A stretch of 57,232 nucleotides of DNA from the NCBI GenBank assembly GCA_019694735.1, contig JAIBBJ010000148.1:1-57232 (forward strand), given 5' to 3'. This DNA comes from Gemmatimonadaceae bacterium (GTDB lineage: Bacteria > Gemmatimonadota > Gemmatimonadetes > Gemmatimonadales > Gemmatimonadaceae). Under the pieces are notes generated by a model. The model did not search any database. It worked only from the letters and a program-made list of their open reading frames with translations, and had not been told where the DNA came from. Position numbers and translations under genes: made by a program. Positions 9,087 to 16,582 of the stretch are shown in pieces. Position 1 is the first letter of the stretch. Each line of letters opens with the position of its first letter.

Positions 9087-9196
9087 ACACGTGTTGCGGC
9101 GCCCACAGCAGCGTGCGCGAAGCGAGCGCACGGGATGGTGTCGACGAGGCGGCGTTGGTGGCGGCGCTCGACCGCGCGATCGCGGAGGCTCGATGA
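8993..9196 (+). CDS. ScdA_N (DUF542) domain protein
   Basis: A 67-residue protein consisting of the ScdA N-terminal domain alone: [20 protein letters not shown] followed by [14 protein letters not shown] and [14 protein letters not shown]. In RIC/YtfE/ScdA proteins this domain precedes a diiron hemerythrin domain that repairs Fe-S centres damaged by NO or oxidants; the hemerythrin part is absent here. CGGAGG lies just upstream. The stop overlaps the start of the cupin gene (ATGA), so the two are likely made together. Confidence 0.88.
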   Translation: MTDQVFTVEDTVDTLMARHPATMAVFNAFGVDTCCGAHSSVREASARDGVDEAALVAALDRAIAEAR

Positions 9197-9516
9197 AGGT
9201 CATCAACGTGCAGGCGGCAGCGGCGGCAGCGGTCTCCTCAAGCCCGATGCGTCCCGCGACCGCGGCAGTACACGACGTACCTGTCGTGCGCCTCGTCGTC
9301 TTTCGCATCGAGCCGGGCCAGCAGGTTGCGCCGCACACCAATCCGGGGACCGTGTTGCTGACGGTCCTCTCCGGGTGCGGGACGATCAGTGGCGACGGGG
9401 AGACGCATGAGGTTGGCGAGGGGAGTGTTGTGGCGTACTCGCCGGGCGAGCTGCACGCGATGCGCGCTGGCGATGAACCCTTCTGCCTGCTCGCAACGAT
9501 CATCCACCCAAGATGA
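9193..9516 (+). CDS. Cupin domain protein
   Basis: A 107-residue single-domain cupin: [27 protein letters not shown] (motif 1, with one His) and [21 protein letters not shown] (motif 2, with one His). The metal site looks reduced compared with the usual His-His-Glu plus His. It is translationally coupled to the ScdA_N gene. A second cupin protein lies at 10498. The function is unknown; a sensor or small metal enzyme for nitrosative stress is possible. Confidence 0.8.
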   Translation: MKVINVQAAAAAAVSSSPMRPATAAVHDVPVVRLVVFRIEPGQQVAPHTNPGTVLLTVLSGCGTISGDGETHEVGEGSVVAYSPGELHAMRAGDEPFCLLATIIHPR

Positions 9517-9518
9517 GC

Positions 9519-9609
9519 GGCGTCGGCACCGCAGCTCCGAGCAATGATTCCTGCGGCGGTCGACGTGGACGTGATGTCGCCGGAAGGGGCCGAACGACGG
9601 ATCGTCTGA
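9519..9609 (+). pseudogene. folD-like remnant
   Basis: The first part (GTCGGCACCGCAGCTC, then a GATTCCTGCGGCGGTCGACG stretch) matches the folD-like gene around 6728-6790. It is then joined directly to a copy of the end of that gene (matching 7241-7261), and its downstream spacer also matches. The roughly 450 bases between are deleted. It shows that the duplicated block once held a whole folD. Confidence 0.8.
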
Positions 9610-9819
<210 letters not shown>

Positions 9820-9867
9820 AACCGATGGCCGTAGAGTTGAAGTGAGCTCATCATCGTCGCCGGATCT

Positions 9868-10035
9868 CTATGATGTCTTGCCTCGGCGGCCGCGGAGCCA
9901 GATGCCGACACTGATCACACCAGCCGCAGCGGCGATGGCGATGATGTGTCCGAGTGTCATTTCCGCGCCGCGCCACCAAAGTACGACGGCTCCGACACCG
10001 GCAGATAGGATTGGGGCTATGACGTAGCTGGCCGC
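9868..10035 (-). pseudogene. Small membrane protein, 5' end lost at IS relic
   Basis: The minus-strand frame ends with SYVIAPILSAGVGAVVLWW, then two further hydrophobic stretches and RGRRGKTS before the stop. It looks like the last 53 or so residues of a small membrane protein. Its upstream part is replaced at about 10036 by a fragment of an IS481-type transposase, so no start is visible. Confidence 0.45.
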
Positions 10036-10037
10036 AG

Positions 10038-10294
10038 GCGACGGTGCGCGCGCAGCAGCGGGCCTTCGACCGCTTCCGGGACGAGTACAACGAGGTGCGT
10101 CCGCACGAAGCGCTCGGCATGGAGACGCCGGCGTCGCGCTATGCCGCATCCGCGCACCCGTATCCGTCGCGGATCCTCGCTTCCGAGTCTCCGGGGCACT
10201 TCACGGTGAAGGGCGTGACGACGGGTGGCACCTCGACTCCGGCGCCGTTCGGATTGCGACGCTGGACGAACGGGATTACATCATCCGGGAGTGA
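10038..10294 (+). pseudogene. IS481-family transposase, C-terminal relic
   Basis: One frame reads ATVRAQQRAFDRFRDEYNEV, then RPHEALGMETPASRY and GHFTVKGVTTGG. A second frame gives TLDERDYIIRE followed by TGA 10292-10294. Both parts match the C terminus of the complete transposase at 32414-33565 (SQQRAFDAFRAEYNE..., MDERNYIIRE), but with about 30 codons deleted and a frameshift. It belongs to a related but different member, since identity is only partial. Confidence 0.85.
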
Positions 10295-10497
10295 CTCGAC
10301 GAGTGCTCCGGTGGACACGCTGCCGTCGACAGCGTGCGCGCGATGCTGCTGCGAAGTGTGCGGCGGGTACTTCTGGCGGCCGGCGTGGCCTGGAGCAGCC
10401 GCGCCGCTGTCAGCAGCACATCGCGCGCGAAAGAGTAGCTTTCGGGAAGGCTGACGCGCCGTCATCAGTGCGCCGCCCTTCCCTTCCCGGAGATCGT

Positions 10498-10887
10498 ATG
10501 ACTGAAGAGGATCGCCTGCGCACGCACCCGCACGAGCGCCTGGCTGGCGACGCGCTGCACATCGACTTGGCGGCTGTGGCAGCGCAGTTGCGCGCCGAGC
10601 CCCACGCAGCGAAGAATGGACACCGTCAGGTCGCGCTCGCGCGGCACGGCGCACTCTCTCAGCTGCTGTTCGTGTTCGAGCCGGACGGTGAGCTCAAGGC
10701 GCACCGCACCGACGGCGAGGTCACCATTCACGCGCTTTCCGGAGAGCTCGTGGTGACACTGGAGGATGGTCCGCGCGCCGTCAGCGGTGGGCAACTGCTC
10801 TGTCTCGCAGGGAATGTCACACACTCCGTGCGTGCGACAAAGGCGAGCGAGATGCTGTTGACCATCTGTCACCATGTTCGCGCGTAG
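10498..10887 (+). CDS. Cupin domain protein
   Basis: A 129-residue protein starting MTEEDRLRTHPHERLAGDAL. The cupin core is VFEPDGELKAHRTDGEVTIHALSG, then VTLEDGPRAVSGGQLLCLAG and NVTHSVRATKASEMLLTI, so both cupin motifs carry a histidine. GGAG stands 7 bases before the ATG. It precedes the two membrane-protein genes by about 50 bases and may be transcribed with them. It differs from the cupin at 9193 beyond the fold. The role is unknown. Confidence 0.8.
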   Translation: MTEEDRLRTHPHERLAGDALHIDLAAVAAQLRAEPHAAKNGHRQVALARHGALSQLLFVFEPDGELKAHRTDGEVTIHALSGELVVTLEDGPRAVSGGQLLCLAGNVTHSVRATKASEMLLTICHHVRA

Positions 10888-10935
10888 CTTGGCACCATCA
10901 TTATTGACGTCGTCGAGCGCGAGCCGAGCGCCGTC

Positions 10936-11373
10936 ATGAGCCCACTGGTCCGGCGCTATCTCAAGACGGCCATCGCCTTCCTGCTGATCGGATTGGGTCT
11001 GGGCTTCTGGATGCTACTCGGCCGGGAGTTCGGTGTACCGGTGGCTTGGCGGTTGCGCAGCGCACACACACACGCGTTGCTGGTGGGATTCGTGCTGATG
11101 ATGATCGCCGGCGTCGCACTGTGGATGTTTCCGCGCCCTCGCGCCGGCGAGGCCAAGCATCAACCGCTGCTCGCCGAGATTGCCTGGTGGGGCATCGCGG
11201 GAGGCACCGGCGTACGCGTGCTGCTGGAGTCGTGGCCCGGAACACATCAGGGCTTAGCGTGGCGCGCGACCATCGTCGTGGCGGCGGCGCTGCAGGTTGC
11301 CGGACTCGGACTGTTCTTCGTGGCACTGTGGCCACGGATCCGGAGTTCCGGCGCGAAATCCGAGATGCGCTAG
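10936..11373 (+). CDS. Four-helix membrane protein, heme-copper-oxidase-like fragment family
   Basis: A 145-residue protein with four hydrophobic segments. The second carries RLRSAHTHALLVGFVLMMIA, a His-rich segment like the second helix of NnrS and oxidase subunit I relatives. The next gene starts directly after its stop (TAG then GTG), so the two membrane proteins are probably made together. Together they have the helix number of one NnrS-like protein, which suggests a split arrangement. Direct evidence of heme binding is lacking. Confidence 0.55.
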   Translation: MSPLVRRYLKTAIAFLLIGLGLGFWMLLGREFGVPVAWRLRSAHTHALLVGFVLMMIAGVALWMFPRPRAGEAKHQPLLAEIAWWGIAGGTGVRVLLESWPGTHQGLAWRATIVVAAALQVAGLGLFFVALWPRIRSSGAKSEMR

Positions 11374-12444
11374 GTGGACGTTGACGCGTCTGCCAGCACG
11401 CGCAGCTCGCACATCGGCGGCGGTTGGGTTGGGCTGCTCGGCACTGTGCTCATCGGCCTCTTCCTCCGCTGGTATCTCGCGGGCGTCAGTCTGTCCCTTC
11501 CTACGGGAACGACCGTCGCACATCTCCGGCACGCCCACTCGCACCTCGGCTACTACGCGGTGCTCGTGCCGCTTGTCTGGCTCGCGTGGGAGTCCGGCAG
11601 CGGGCGACGGGTTCTCCGACGTTGGGAACGGTGGCTGTATGGCACTGCCACGATCGTGGCGACCATCGGCTTTGTCCGAGCGGGCTACGGAGTGCTCGGC
11701 ATTGCCGGATCCACCATCGTCGGCACCGTCTGGATGGTGGCGGGCTGGCGCATCGCGCGGCACACGCGGGAAGCCGACCACCCACTGGTCGTCGTGTTCC
11801 CCGGCACGTTGCTGGCGCTCGCGTGCATCCCACTGATTGCCGGATCGCTGCGCACCGATCCGGCATTCGCGGCGGCCGCGGTCCAAAGCTTTCTCACGCT
11901 GATGCTGTTCTTGGTCGTGGCGCCCGGCGGGCTCGCGGCGCTCGGGGTGCGGCAGCGCTGGACGTGGGGCTCGCTCGTGACTGGCGCGTTGGCGGCACTG
12001 GCGCTCGGACTGTGGTCCAGTACTGCGTCGCGCATTGGGCTCGCGCTTCACGCAATCTTCTGGCTCGACGCGGCACGCAGGATGGCGGCACCGGTGTTCG
12101 CCCTGCCGTGGTGGGCCGCGGGACTTGGATTGCTCGCCGTCGCGGCCGGCGCGATTCCGCTCACCCACGATGTGGCAATTGGCGCGTTGCACTTCTTGAT
12201 TCTCGGTCCACTGTTGAGCGCGCTCGCTCGCGACCGATTCACACCCGCGCTTGCGCCCAATACGTGGTGGTGGCATCACGCCGCGGTGCTCCTGCTCTGC
12301 GCGCCCTTGCTATTGCGTGGAATAACCGCGACCGGCCGGTCGGCAGGCATCGCCTCGGCGATTGGGGGCACTGCGGTCGTGGCTTGGTGGCTGGCGGTGC
12401 TCGCGCGACGTCGCGCGGTCCCGCCAGCCCCAAACTCGGCCTAG
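11374..12444 (+). CDS. Polytopic membrane protein with conserved histidines
   Basis: A 356-residue protein with about 10 hydrophobic segments. The histidine cluster [17 protein letters not shown] near residue 50 recalls heme-ligand segments, and further histidines lie in [26 protein letters not shown] and [10 protein letters not shown] do not recognise a precise family; an oxidase-like or NO-related membrane protein is plausible because nirK is next door. The start is GTG with no spacer from the gene before it. Its end overlaps the end of nirK by four bases, on opposite strands. Confidence 0.55.
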   Translation: MDVDASASTRSSHIGGGWVGLLGTVLIGLFLRWYLAGVSLSLPTGTTVAHLRHAHSHLGYYAVLVPLVWLAWESGSGRRVLRRWERWLYGTATIVATIGFVRAGYGVLGIAGSTIVGTVWMVAGWRIARHTREADHPLVVVFPGTLLALACIPLIAGSLRTDPAFAAAAVQSFLTLMLFLVVAPGGLAALGVRQRWTWGSLVTGALAALALGLWSSTASRIGLALHAIFWLDAARRMAAPVFALPWWAAGLGLLAVAAGAIPLTHDVAIGALHFLILGPLLSALARDRFTPALAPNTWWWHHAAVLLLCAPLLLRGITATGRSAGIASAIGGTAVVAWWLAVLARRRAVPPAPNSA

Positions 12445-13886
12445 TGTGCGTCCATATTCACGCGCCGCCCGCCAGCAGCACGAACCGTTTTGACCTGGTC
12501 GGGCGTGACACGCGTGCCGTTATTGCCCCACTGGCTATAGACGTAGGTCAGGACGTTGGCGACGTCTTCGTCACCGAGTGCCAGTGCTGGCATCAGGCTG
12601 TTGTACTGCGCACCATTGACCGTCACGGGGCCGGAGAGGCCGTGCAGCACCACACCGATGGCGCGCTTCACATCTGCATTCAGGTAGTCTGAGGCGGCGA
12701 GCGGCGGGAACGCCCCAGCCAGACCGGTGCCGGCTGGTTGATGGCAGGCGGCGCAATTCTGCGCGTAGACGCGCTCACCCATTGTGATCTGTTCCGCGCG
12801 GTTTCGTGCAGCGGCTGGCGCGGGCGAGTCGCTCGTCGGCATCCGTTGCATCGCACCACCCTCGGGCTGGTAGATGCCCTCGTACTGCCGGCCGGAGTAC
12901 ACGCCGCTGTCTGGCGTACCGCCCACCGTCAGCGTGCCGATGGCGCCCTTGTTGAAGGCGCGGAAGATGGAGTGGTCCACCAGGATGTAATTGCCCGTGG
13001 TCTCAAGCTTGAACTCCACGATGGCCGCTCCGCCCGCTGGAATCAGGGTGGTCTGCACATTCTCGTTGATGCTCTTGGTGCCTCCTTCCGTGTACACGCG
13101 ATCGAAGATTTCTCCGATCACGTGGAAGCTTGAGACGAGGTTCGGCCCACCATTTCCGACAAAGAGTCGCACGGTCTCCCCAACCTCGGCCGTGAGCGCC
13201 TTTTCGCCCATAAGGGCGCCGGCAGACCCATTGAACACAACGTAGGCGGGGTCCTCGTCGATGGCGCGTTGCATATCGAAGGGTTGGTGGCCCGTGACGC
13301 CGAAGTCCCCGCGTGTGTAGAACTCGCCTTGCTGCACGTAGTACTCGCGATCCACCGCAGGAAGCCCGCCCTTCGGCTCCACGAGGATGAGCCCATACAT
13401 ACCGTTCGCGATGTGCATACCCACCGGCGACGTCGCACAATGGTACACATACAACCCGGGATTCAGCGCCTCGAAGGTAAACGTCGCCGTCTGGCCGGGG
13501 ATCACCAGCGATGCCGATGCACCACCGCCGGGCCCGGTCACGGCGTGCAGGTCGATGTTGTGCGGATTCCTGCTGGAAGGATGATTGGCGAGGTGGAACT
13601 CCACGACGTCACCCTGCCGCACACGGATGAATGAACCCGGTACTGTCCCACCGAAGGTCCAGAACGTGTAGTCCACGCCGTCGGCAAGCCGAGACGTCTG
13701 CTCGTGTGCCTCGAGATTGACGATTACCTTGGTGGGATACTGTCGCGTGATCGGCGGCGGTACCTCAGGCGGCGAGGTGAGCACTGCCGTCTCCTCTCCG
13801 CGGAGTCGTTCGCCGCCACAGGCCGAGACCAAGGTGAGGAAGGTCAGAGCCAGTAACCGGCGCGCTTCGTGAGGAGCGTGGAGCAC
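12441..13886 (-). CDS. nirK: Copper-containing nitrite reductase fused to cytochrome c, lipoprotein
   Basis: A 481-residue protein that reduces nitrite to NO outside the cytoplasmic membrane. A lipobox (LTLVSACG) ends the signal peptide. Two cupredoxin domains follow. The type 1 copper ligands are His of PHNIDLH, Cys of YHCATSP, then His and Met of [11 protein letters not shown]. The type 2 site has the second His of HNIDLH, His of YHC and His of LVDHSIF; catalytic Asp is in HNIDLH and His in [11 protein letters not shown]. Residues about 375-470 are a cytochrome c domain with CAACH and a later Met in SLMPALAL as likely axial ligand. The GTG start has AGAGG 6 bases upstream. Confidence 0.95.
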   Translation of the reverse strand: MLHAPHEARRLLALTFLTLVSACGGERLRGEETAVLTSPPEVPPPITRQYPTKVIVNLEAHEQTSRLADGVDYTFWTFGGTVPGSFIRVRQGDVVEFHLANHPSSRNPHNIDLHAVTGPGGGASASLVIPGQTATFTFEALNPGLYVYHCATSPVGMHIANGMYGLILVEPKGGLPAVDREYYVQQGEFYTRGDFGVTGHQPFDMQRAIDEDPAYVVFNGSAGALMGEKALTAEVGETVRLFVGNGGPNLVSSFHVIGEIFDRVYTEGGTKSINENVQTTLIPAGGAAIVEFKLETTGNYILVDHSIFRAFNKGAIGTLTVGGTPDSGVYSGRQYEGIYQPEGGAMQRMPTSDSPAPAAARNRAEQITMGERVYAQNCAACHQPAGTGLAGAFPPLAASDYLNADVKRAIGVVLHGLSGPVTVNGAQYNSLMPALALGDEDVANVLTYVYSQWGNNGTRVTPDQVKTVRAAGGRRVNMDAH

Positions 13887-13971
13887 CTGATACCTCTACG
13901 ATTTGGGGGATGAACCAATCTATAGGGAGTTCGCACTTCAAGCGGGAAACCGGACAACGCCTGTTACAAGG

Positions 13972-14052
13972 ATGAAGACATCACCGCGTGGCTCAATTCC
14001 TTTCAGGTGTGGGGACTTTACCGCAGTACTAATAGGAATGCGAGCGGTATAA
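13972..14052 (+). CDS. Possible 26-residue ORF ending inside the attC site
   Basis: ATG 13972 opens a frame (MKTSPRGSIPFRCGDFTAVL, then IGMRAV) whose TAA falls inside the R'' box of the attC-like site. That stop position is usual for cassette genes. There is only a weak ribosome-binding site and no similarity I recognise. It may be the tail end of a lost cassette gene. The rest of 13887-14046 shows the nirK leader and nothing else recognisable. Confidence 0.25.
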   Translation: MKTSPRGSIPFRCGDFTAVLIGMRAV

Positions 14053-14181
14053 CGAAGCTTGCTGCCGACGAGCGCAGGTGCGGTAGCGGTTGTGGGGCCA
14101 CTGCCCCACTATGTGGAAGGACTGCAGTGGCCCCACAACCGCATTTTATGGGAGCGCTCGCAGCAGAAGCAAACGTTATCC
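14047..14181 (+). other. Integron attC-like recombination site, site 1
   Basis: R'' is GTATAAC (14047-14053) and R' is GTTATCC (14175-14181). The arms carry GCTTGCTGC and GCAGCAGAAGC. Between them lies a perfect 19-base inverted repeat (GCGGTTGTGGGGCCACTGC at 14086-14104, its complement at 14124-14142), so the single strand folds into a long hairpin. The overall plan is shared with the sites at 14798 and 31973, while the inner stem has a different sequence. Confidence 0.8.
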
Positions 14182-14197
14182 GGAGTGAGACCCCTCG

Positions 14198-14803
14198 GTG
14201 AGTAACGAACATCTCGGAAGGCGCGCGCTGACGACGTTGCTCGCGCTGAACGGCACGATGTTCGTCGTCGAACTCGTCAGCGGCTGGCGAGCGGAGTCCA
14301 TGGGTCTCATCGCGGACGGCCTCGACATGGGCGCCGATGCGGCCGTCTACCTGCTCGCCCTGCTCGCCATCGGTGCCGCCGAGTCGCGCAAGCTGCGGGC
14401 CGCACGGTTCGCCGGCCGCGTGCAGCTCGCCTTGGCAGTCCTCGCCATGCTGGACCTTGCCCGGCGCGCCGTCATGGGCAGCACACCCGAGCCACCGACA
14501 ATGGTCGTCGTGTCGCTCGCCGCCCTCGCCGTAAACGTGTGGTGCCTCGTCCTCCTCCGCCGCCATCGGCACGGGGAGGTCCATCTCGAGGCCGCCTGGA
14601 TCTTCTCCGCCACCGACGTGCAGGCGAACCTCGGCGTCCTGCTGGCGGGCGCGCTCGTGGCCGCGTTCGACAGCGCGATTCCCGATCTCGTCGTCGGGCT
14701 GATCGTGTGCGGGCTCGTCCTCCGGGGCGCGATTCGCATCGGGCGGCGGGTCCGCGCCGCGGAGTTGGCCGCCGGCGCCGCGACATACGTGCGCCCCGGA
14801 TAA
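14198..14803 (+). CDS. Cation-diffusion-facilitator-like membrane protein, in a gene cassette
   Basis: A 201-residue protein with six hydrophobic segments. It starts LNGTMFVVELVSGWRAESMG and LIADGLDMGADAAVYLLAL, the start of CDF metal exporters, where the metal-site pattern (HxxxD in helix 2, HxxxD in helix 5) is here D-x-x-x-D (DGLDMGAD) and SATDVQAN. It lacks the cytoplasmic C-terminal domain. GTG 14198 lies 16 bases after attC site 1, and the TAA lies inside the R'' box of site 2, so the gene fills the cassette exactly. The substrate is unknown; divalent metal is likely. Confidence 0.75.
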   Translation: MSNEHLGRRALTTLLALNGTMFVVELVSGWRAESMGLIADGLDMGADAAVYLLALLAIGAAESRKLRAARFAGRVQLALAVLAMLDLARRAVMGSTPEPPTMVVVSLAALAVNVWCLVLLRRHRHGEVHLEAAWIFSATDVQANLGVLLAGALVAAFDSAIPDLVVGLIVCGLVLRGAIRIGRRVRAAELAAGAATYVRPG

Positions 14804-14892
14804 CGACGCTTGCTGCCGACGGCCACGCTATTGTAGCGCCTGCTGCGCAGGCGCATCTTATGGAGTGTCCGCAGCAGAAGCACACGTTATGC
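14798..14892 (+). other. Integron attC-like recombination site, site 2
   Basis: R'' is GGATAAC (14798-14804) and R' is GTTATGC (14886-14892), a 95-base site. The inner hairpin GCGCCTGC-TGC-GCAGGCGC is a perfect 8-base stem. The R'' box does not fully pair with its own R' but is the exact complement of the R' of site 1 (GTTATCC). Integron recombination between G and TT predicts this for a cassette running from 14176 to 14886. Confidence 0.85.
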
Positions 14893-15113
14893 CGATCCGA
14901 CTCGCCCCAAAGACTCGAAGTTCTTCTTGCTCCGCCGAGCGCCGGCATGCTGGAACGCGGTATCCACTCCACCATGCCGTCTACGCTGCTTCATCATCAA
15001 CAATCCCGTGAATATCGCGCGGCGCCCGCCGCCGCGTGCGCCGCGCACTTTGCTCGCTGGCGTAGCGCGCGGCTGAGCGCCACAGCCTGCGCACTCAGCC
15101 GCGGTCCTGCACT
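14893..15113. other. Intergenic stretch after attC site 2
   Basis: About 220 bases between the attC site and the end of the porin gene. I see no gene, no clear hairpin terminator and no repeat here. Confidence 0.6.
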
Positions 15114-16502
15114 TCAGAACCCCGTGACCGCCTCGAGCATGAAGCCTTTGAAGCGCCCGCCGTTCCGGATGTCCGTGCTCGCGAACCCGTCGTACGTCTG
15201 ATTCACGTACTCCGCCTTCGGCAGCAAGCTCGGTGTAATCCACCAGCCGCCACCGAAGTTCGTGCGCGTCACCTTGACGTCCGTGTTCGCGCCACCGAGG
15301 TCGCCAGTGACGCTGTTCCACCGTCCGCCGACGAACAGCTTCTCACCCGGCAGGAAGCGGTACACAAGCTCACCCATCAGCTGCGTGACGTCGCGCTCGG
15401 GTGGAGCCACTCCTGCCACCTCTTGGCCGCGTCCCGTCGCCGTCTCGTAGACGCCAAAGAACTCGAGTCCCCGGTACTTGATGAAGGGGTTGATCATGTA
15501 CGCCCGGACCGCGTCGCTGAATCCGGGGTTCAACATTCCGGACGAGGCATTCGCGGTCTCCGTCGCCACGTAGTTCTCGAGCACGAAGTAGTACCGCGAC
15601 CCGGCACGGTCTCCACTGTAGAAGGTGTTATTGATTGCACCCGTCTGCGTGCGGTACGAGCCCGAGAGGCGCACGCGCAGGTCGTTGTTCAACTGCCGAT
15701 CCACCCCGGCCTTGAACATCAATGCCGGCTCCCGGCTGTCCGGGCGCTGGATGTTCCCGCGGATCTCTCCGTTGGTCAGGGCGAGGACGCCGAACAGCCC
15801 TCCCTTCTGGACGATGGCCTCCGCCCCGACCTCGGTCGTGAAGGCATCAAGGATCAGGTTGCCGACGAACGGGTTGTACAGCGCCTGGCCGTTGTCGGTG
15901 CGGCGGAAGTGAAAGTCGCCGTAGTTGATCTCAAAGTGCCCGATCTTCAGCGTCGTGTATTTCATGATGCTGTTGAACAATGGCACGTCGATTGGGGACT
16001 CGTCGATCTGGAGGAAGCCGTCCTTCACCCACGTCTCGTTGTGGCGTCGCGCCGAGAGATAGCTGGTGAGCTGCACGCGTACCCCGGGCGCCAGCTGCGC
16101 GTGGAGATACATGTTCGCGGTCGCATTGTTGAAGCCGTTGCCGATCTCCATCAGCCGGTTGCGATTGGCGATGGCAGCGCTTCCCGCACTGCCGGGCGAC
16201 GGTGCCACGGCGGCCACAGCGACCGAGTCGGCGGAGTTCTCGTGCGACAGCGCCTGGAACTGCTGCGTAAACGCTGCGCCCCACTGCAGCGCAAAGCCGG
16301 TGTAGGCGGCTCCGGCCACCTTCGGCGTCTCGAACATATTCAGCCCTCTCTTGTCCTGCGGCCGCAGATACTGAATGACGTTCTGCGGCTGGAAGCGCGC
16401 CTGCGCGGTATCCACTGCCTGCGCGCCCGCAGTCGCCGGCACCGCGGTCGCGGCCGCGAGCGCGATGGCGCCGCTCCACGAATGAACCCTGTTGTAACGC
16501 AT
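15114..16502 (-). CDS. Outer-membrane porin-like beta-barrel protein
   Basis: A 462-residue protein starting MRYNRVHSWSGAIALAAATA with a signal peptide ending near AGA-QAVD. The body alternates polar and aromatic strands (KIGHFEINYGDFHFRRTD, ALMFKAGVDRQL, YFVLENYVA, KYRGLEFFGVYETATG) and the chain ends in phenylalanine, as outer-membrane barrels do. It follows the RND gene set at a distance of about 80 bases on the same strand, so it is likely the last gene of the copper efflux operon. The substrate is not predictable from sequence. Confidence 0.7.
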   Translation of the reverse strand: MRYNRVHSWSGAIALAAATAVPATAGAQAVDTAQARFQPQNVIQYLRPQDKRGLNMFETPKVAGAAYTGFALQWGAAFTQQFQALSHENSADSVAVAAVAPSPGSAGSAAIANRNRLMEIGNGFNNATANMYLHAQLAPGVRVQLTSYLSARRHNETWVKDGFLQIDESPIDVPLFNSIMKYTTLKIGHFEINYGDFHFRRTDNGQALYNPFVGNLILDAFTTEVGAEAIVQKGGLFGVLALTNGEIRGNIQRPDSREPALMFKAGVDRQLNNDLRVRLSGSYRTQTGAINNTFYSGDRAGSRYYFVLENYVATETANASSGMLNPGFSDAVRAYMINPFIKYRGLEFFGVYETATGRGQEVAGVAPPERDVTQLMGELVYRFLPGEKLFVGGRWNSVTGDLGGANTDVKVTRTNFGGGWWITPSLLPKAEYVNQTYDGFASTDIRNGGRFKGFMLEAVTGF

Positions 16503-16582
16503 TGTCTGCTCCGAGTTGAGGTTGCACCTGCCTGCCTGCACTTGTGTCGCACCAGTCCGTCCGTTGAATCAGGGCACAGAGC

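Noticed and set aside
14047-14181. The 19-base perfect hairpin at 14086-14142 as a transcription terminator for a gene upstream
   Set aside because: There is no T-run, the hairpin sits between arms shared with two other sites, and it fits the variable inner stem of an attC site better.
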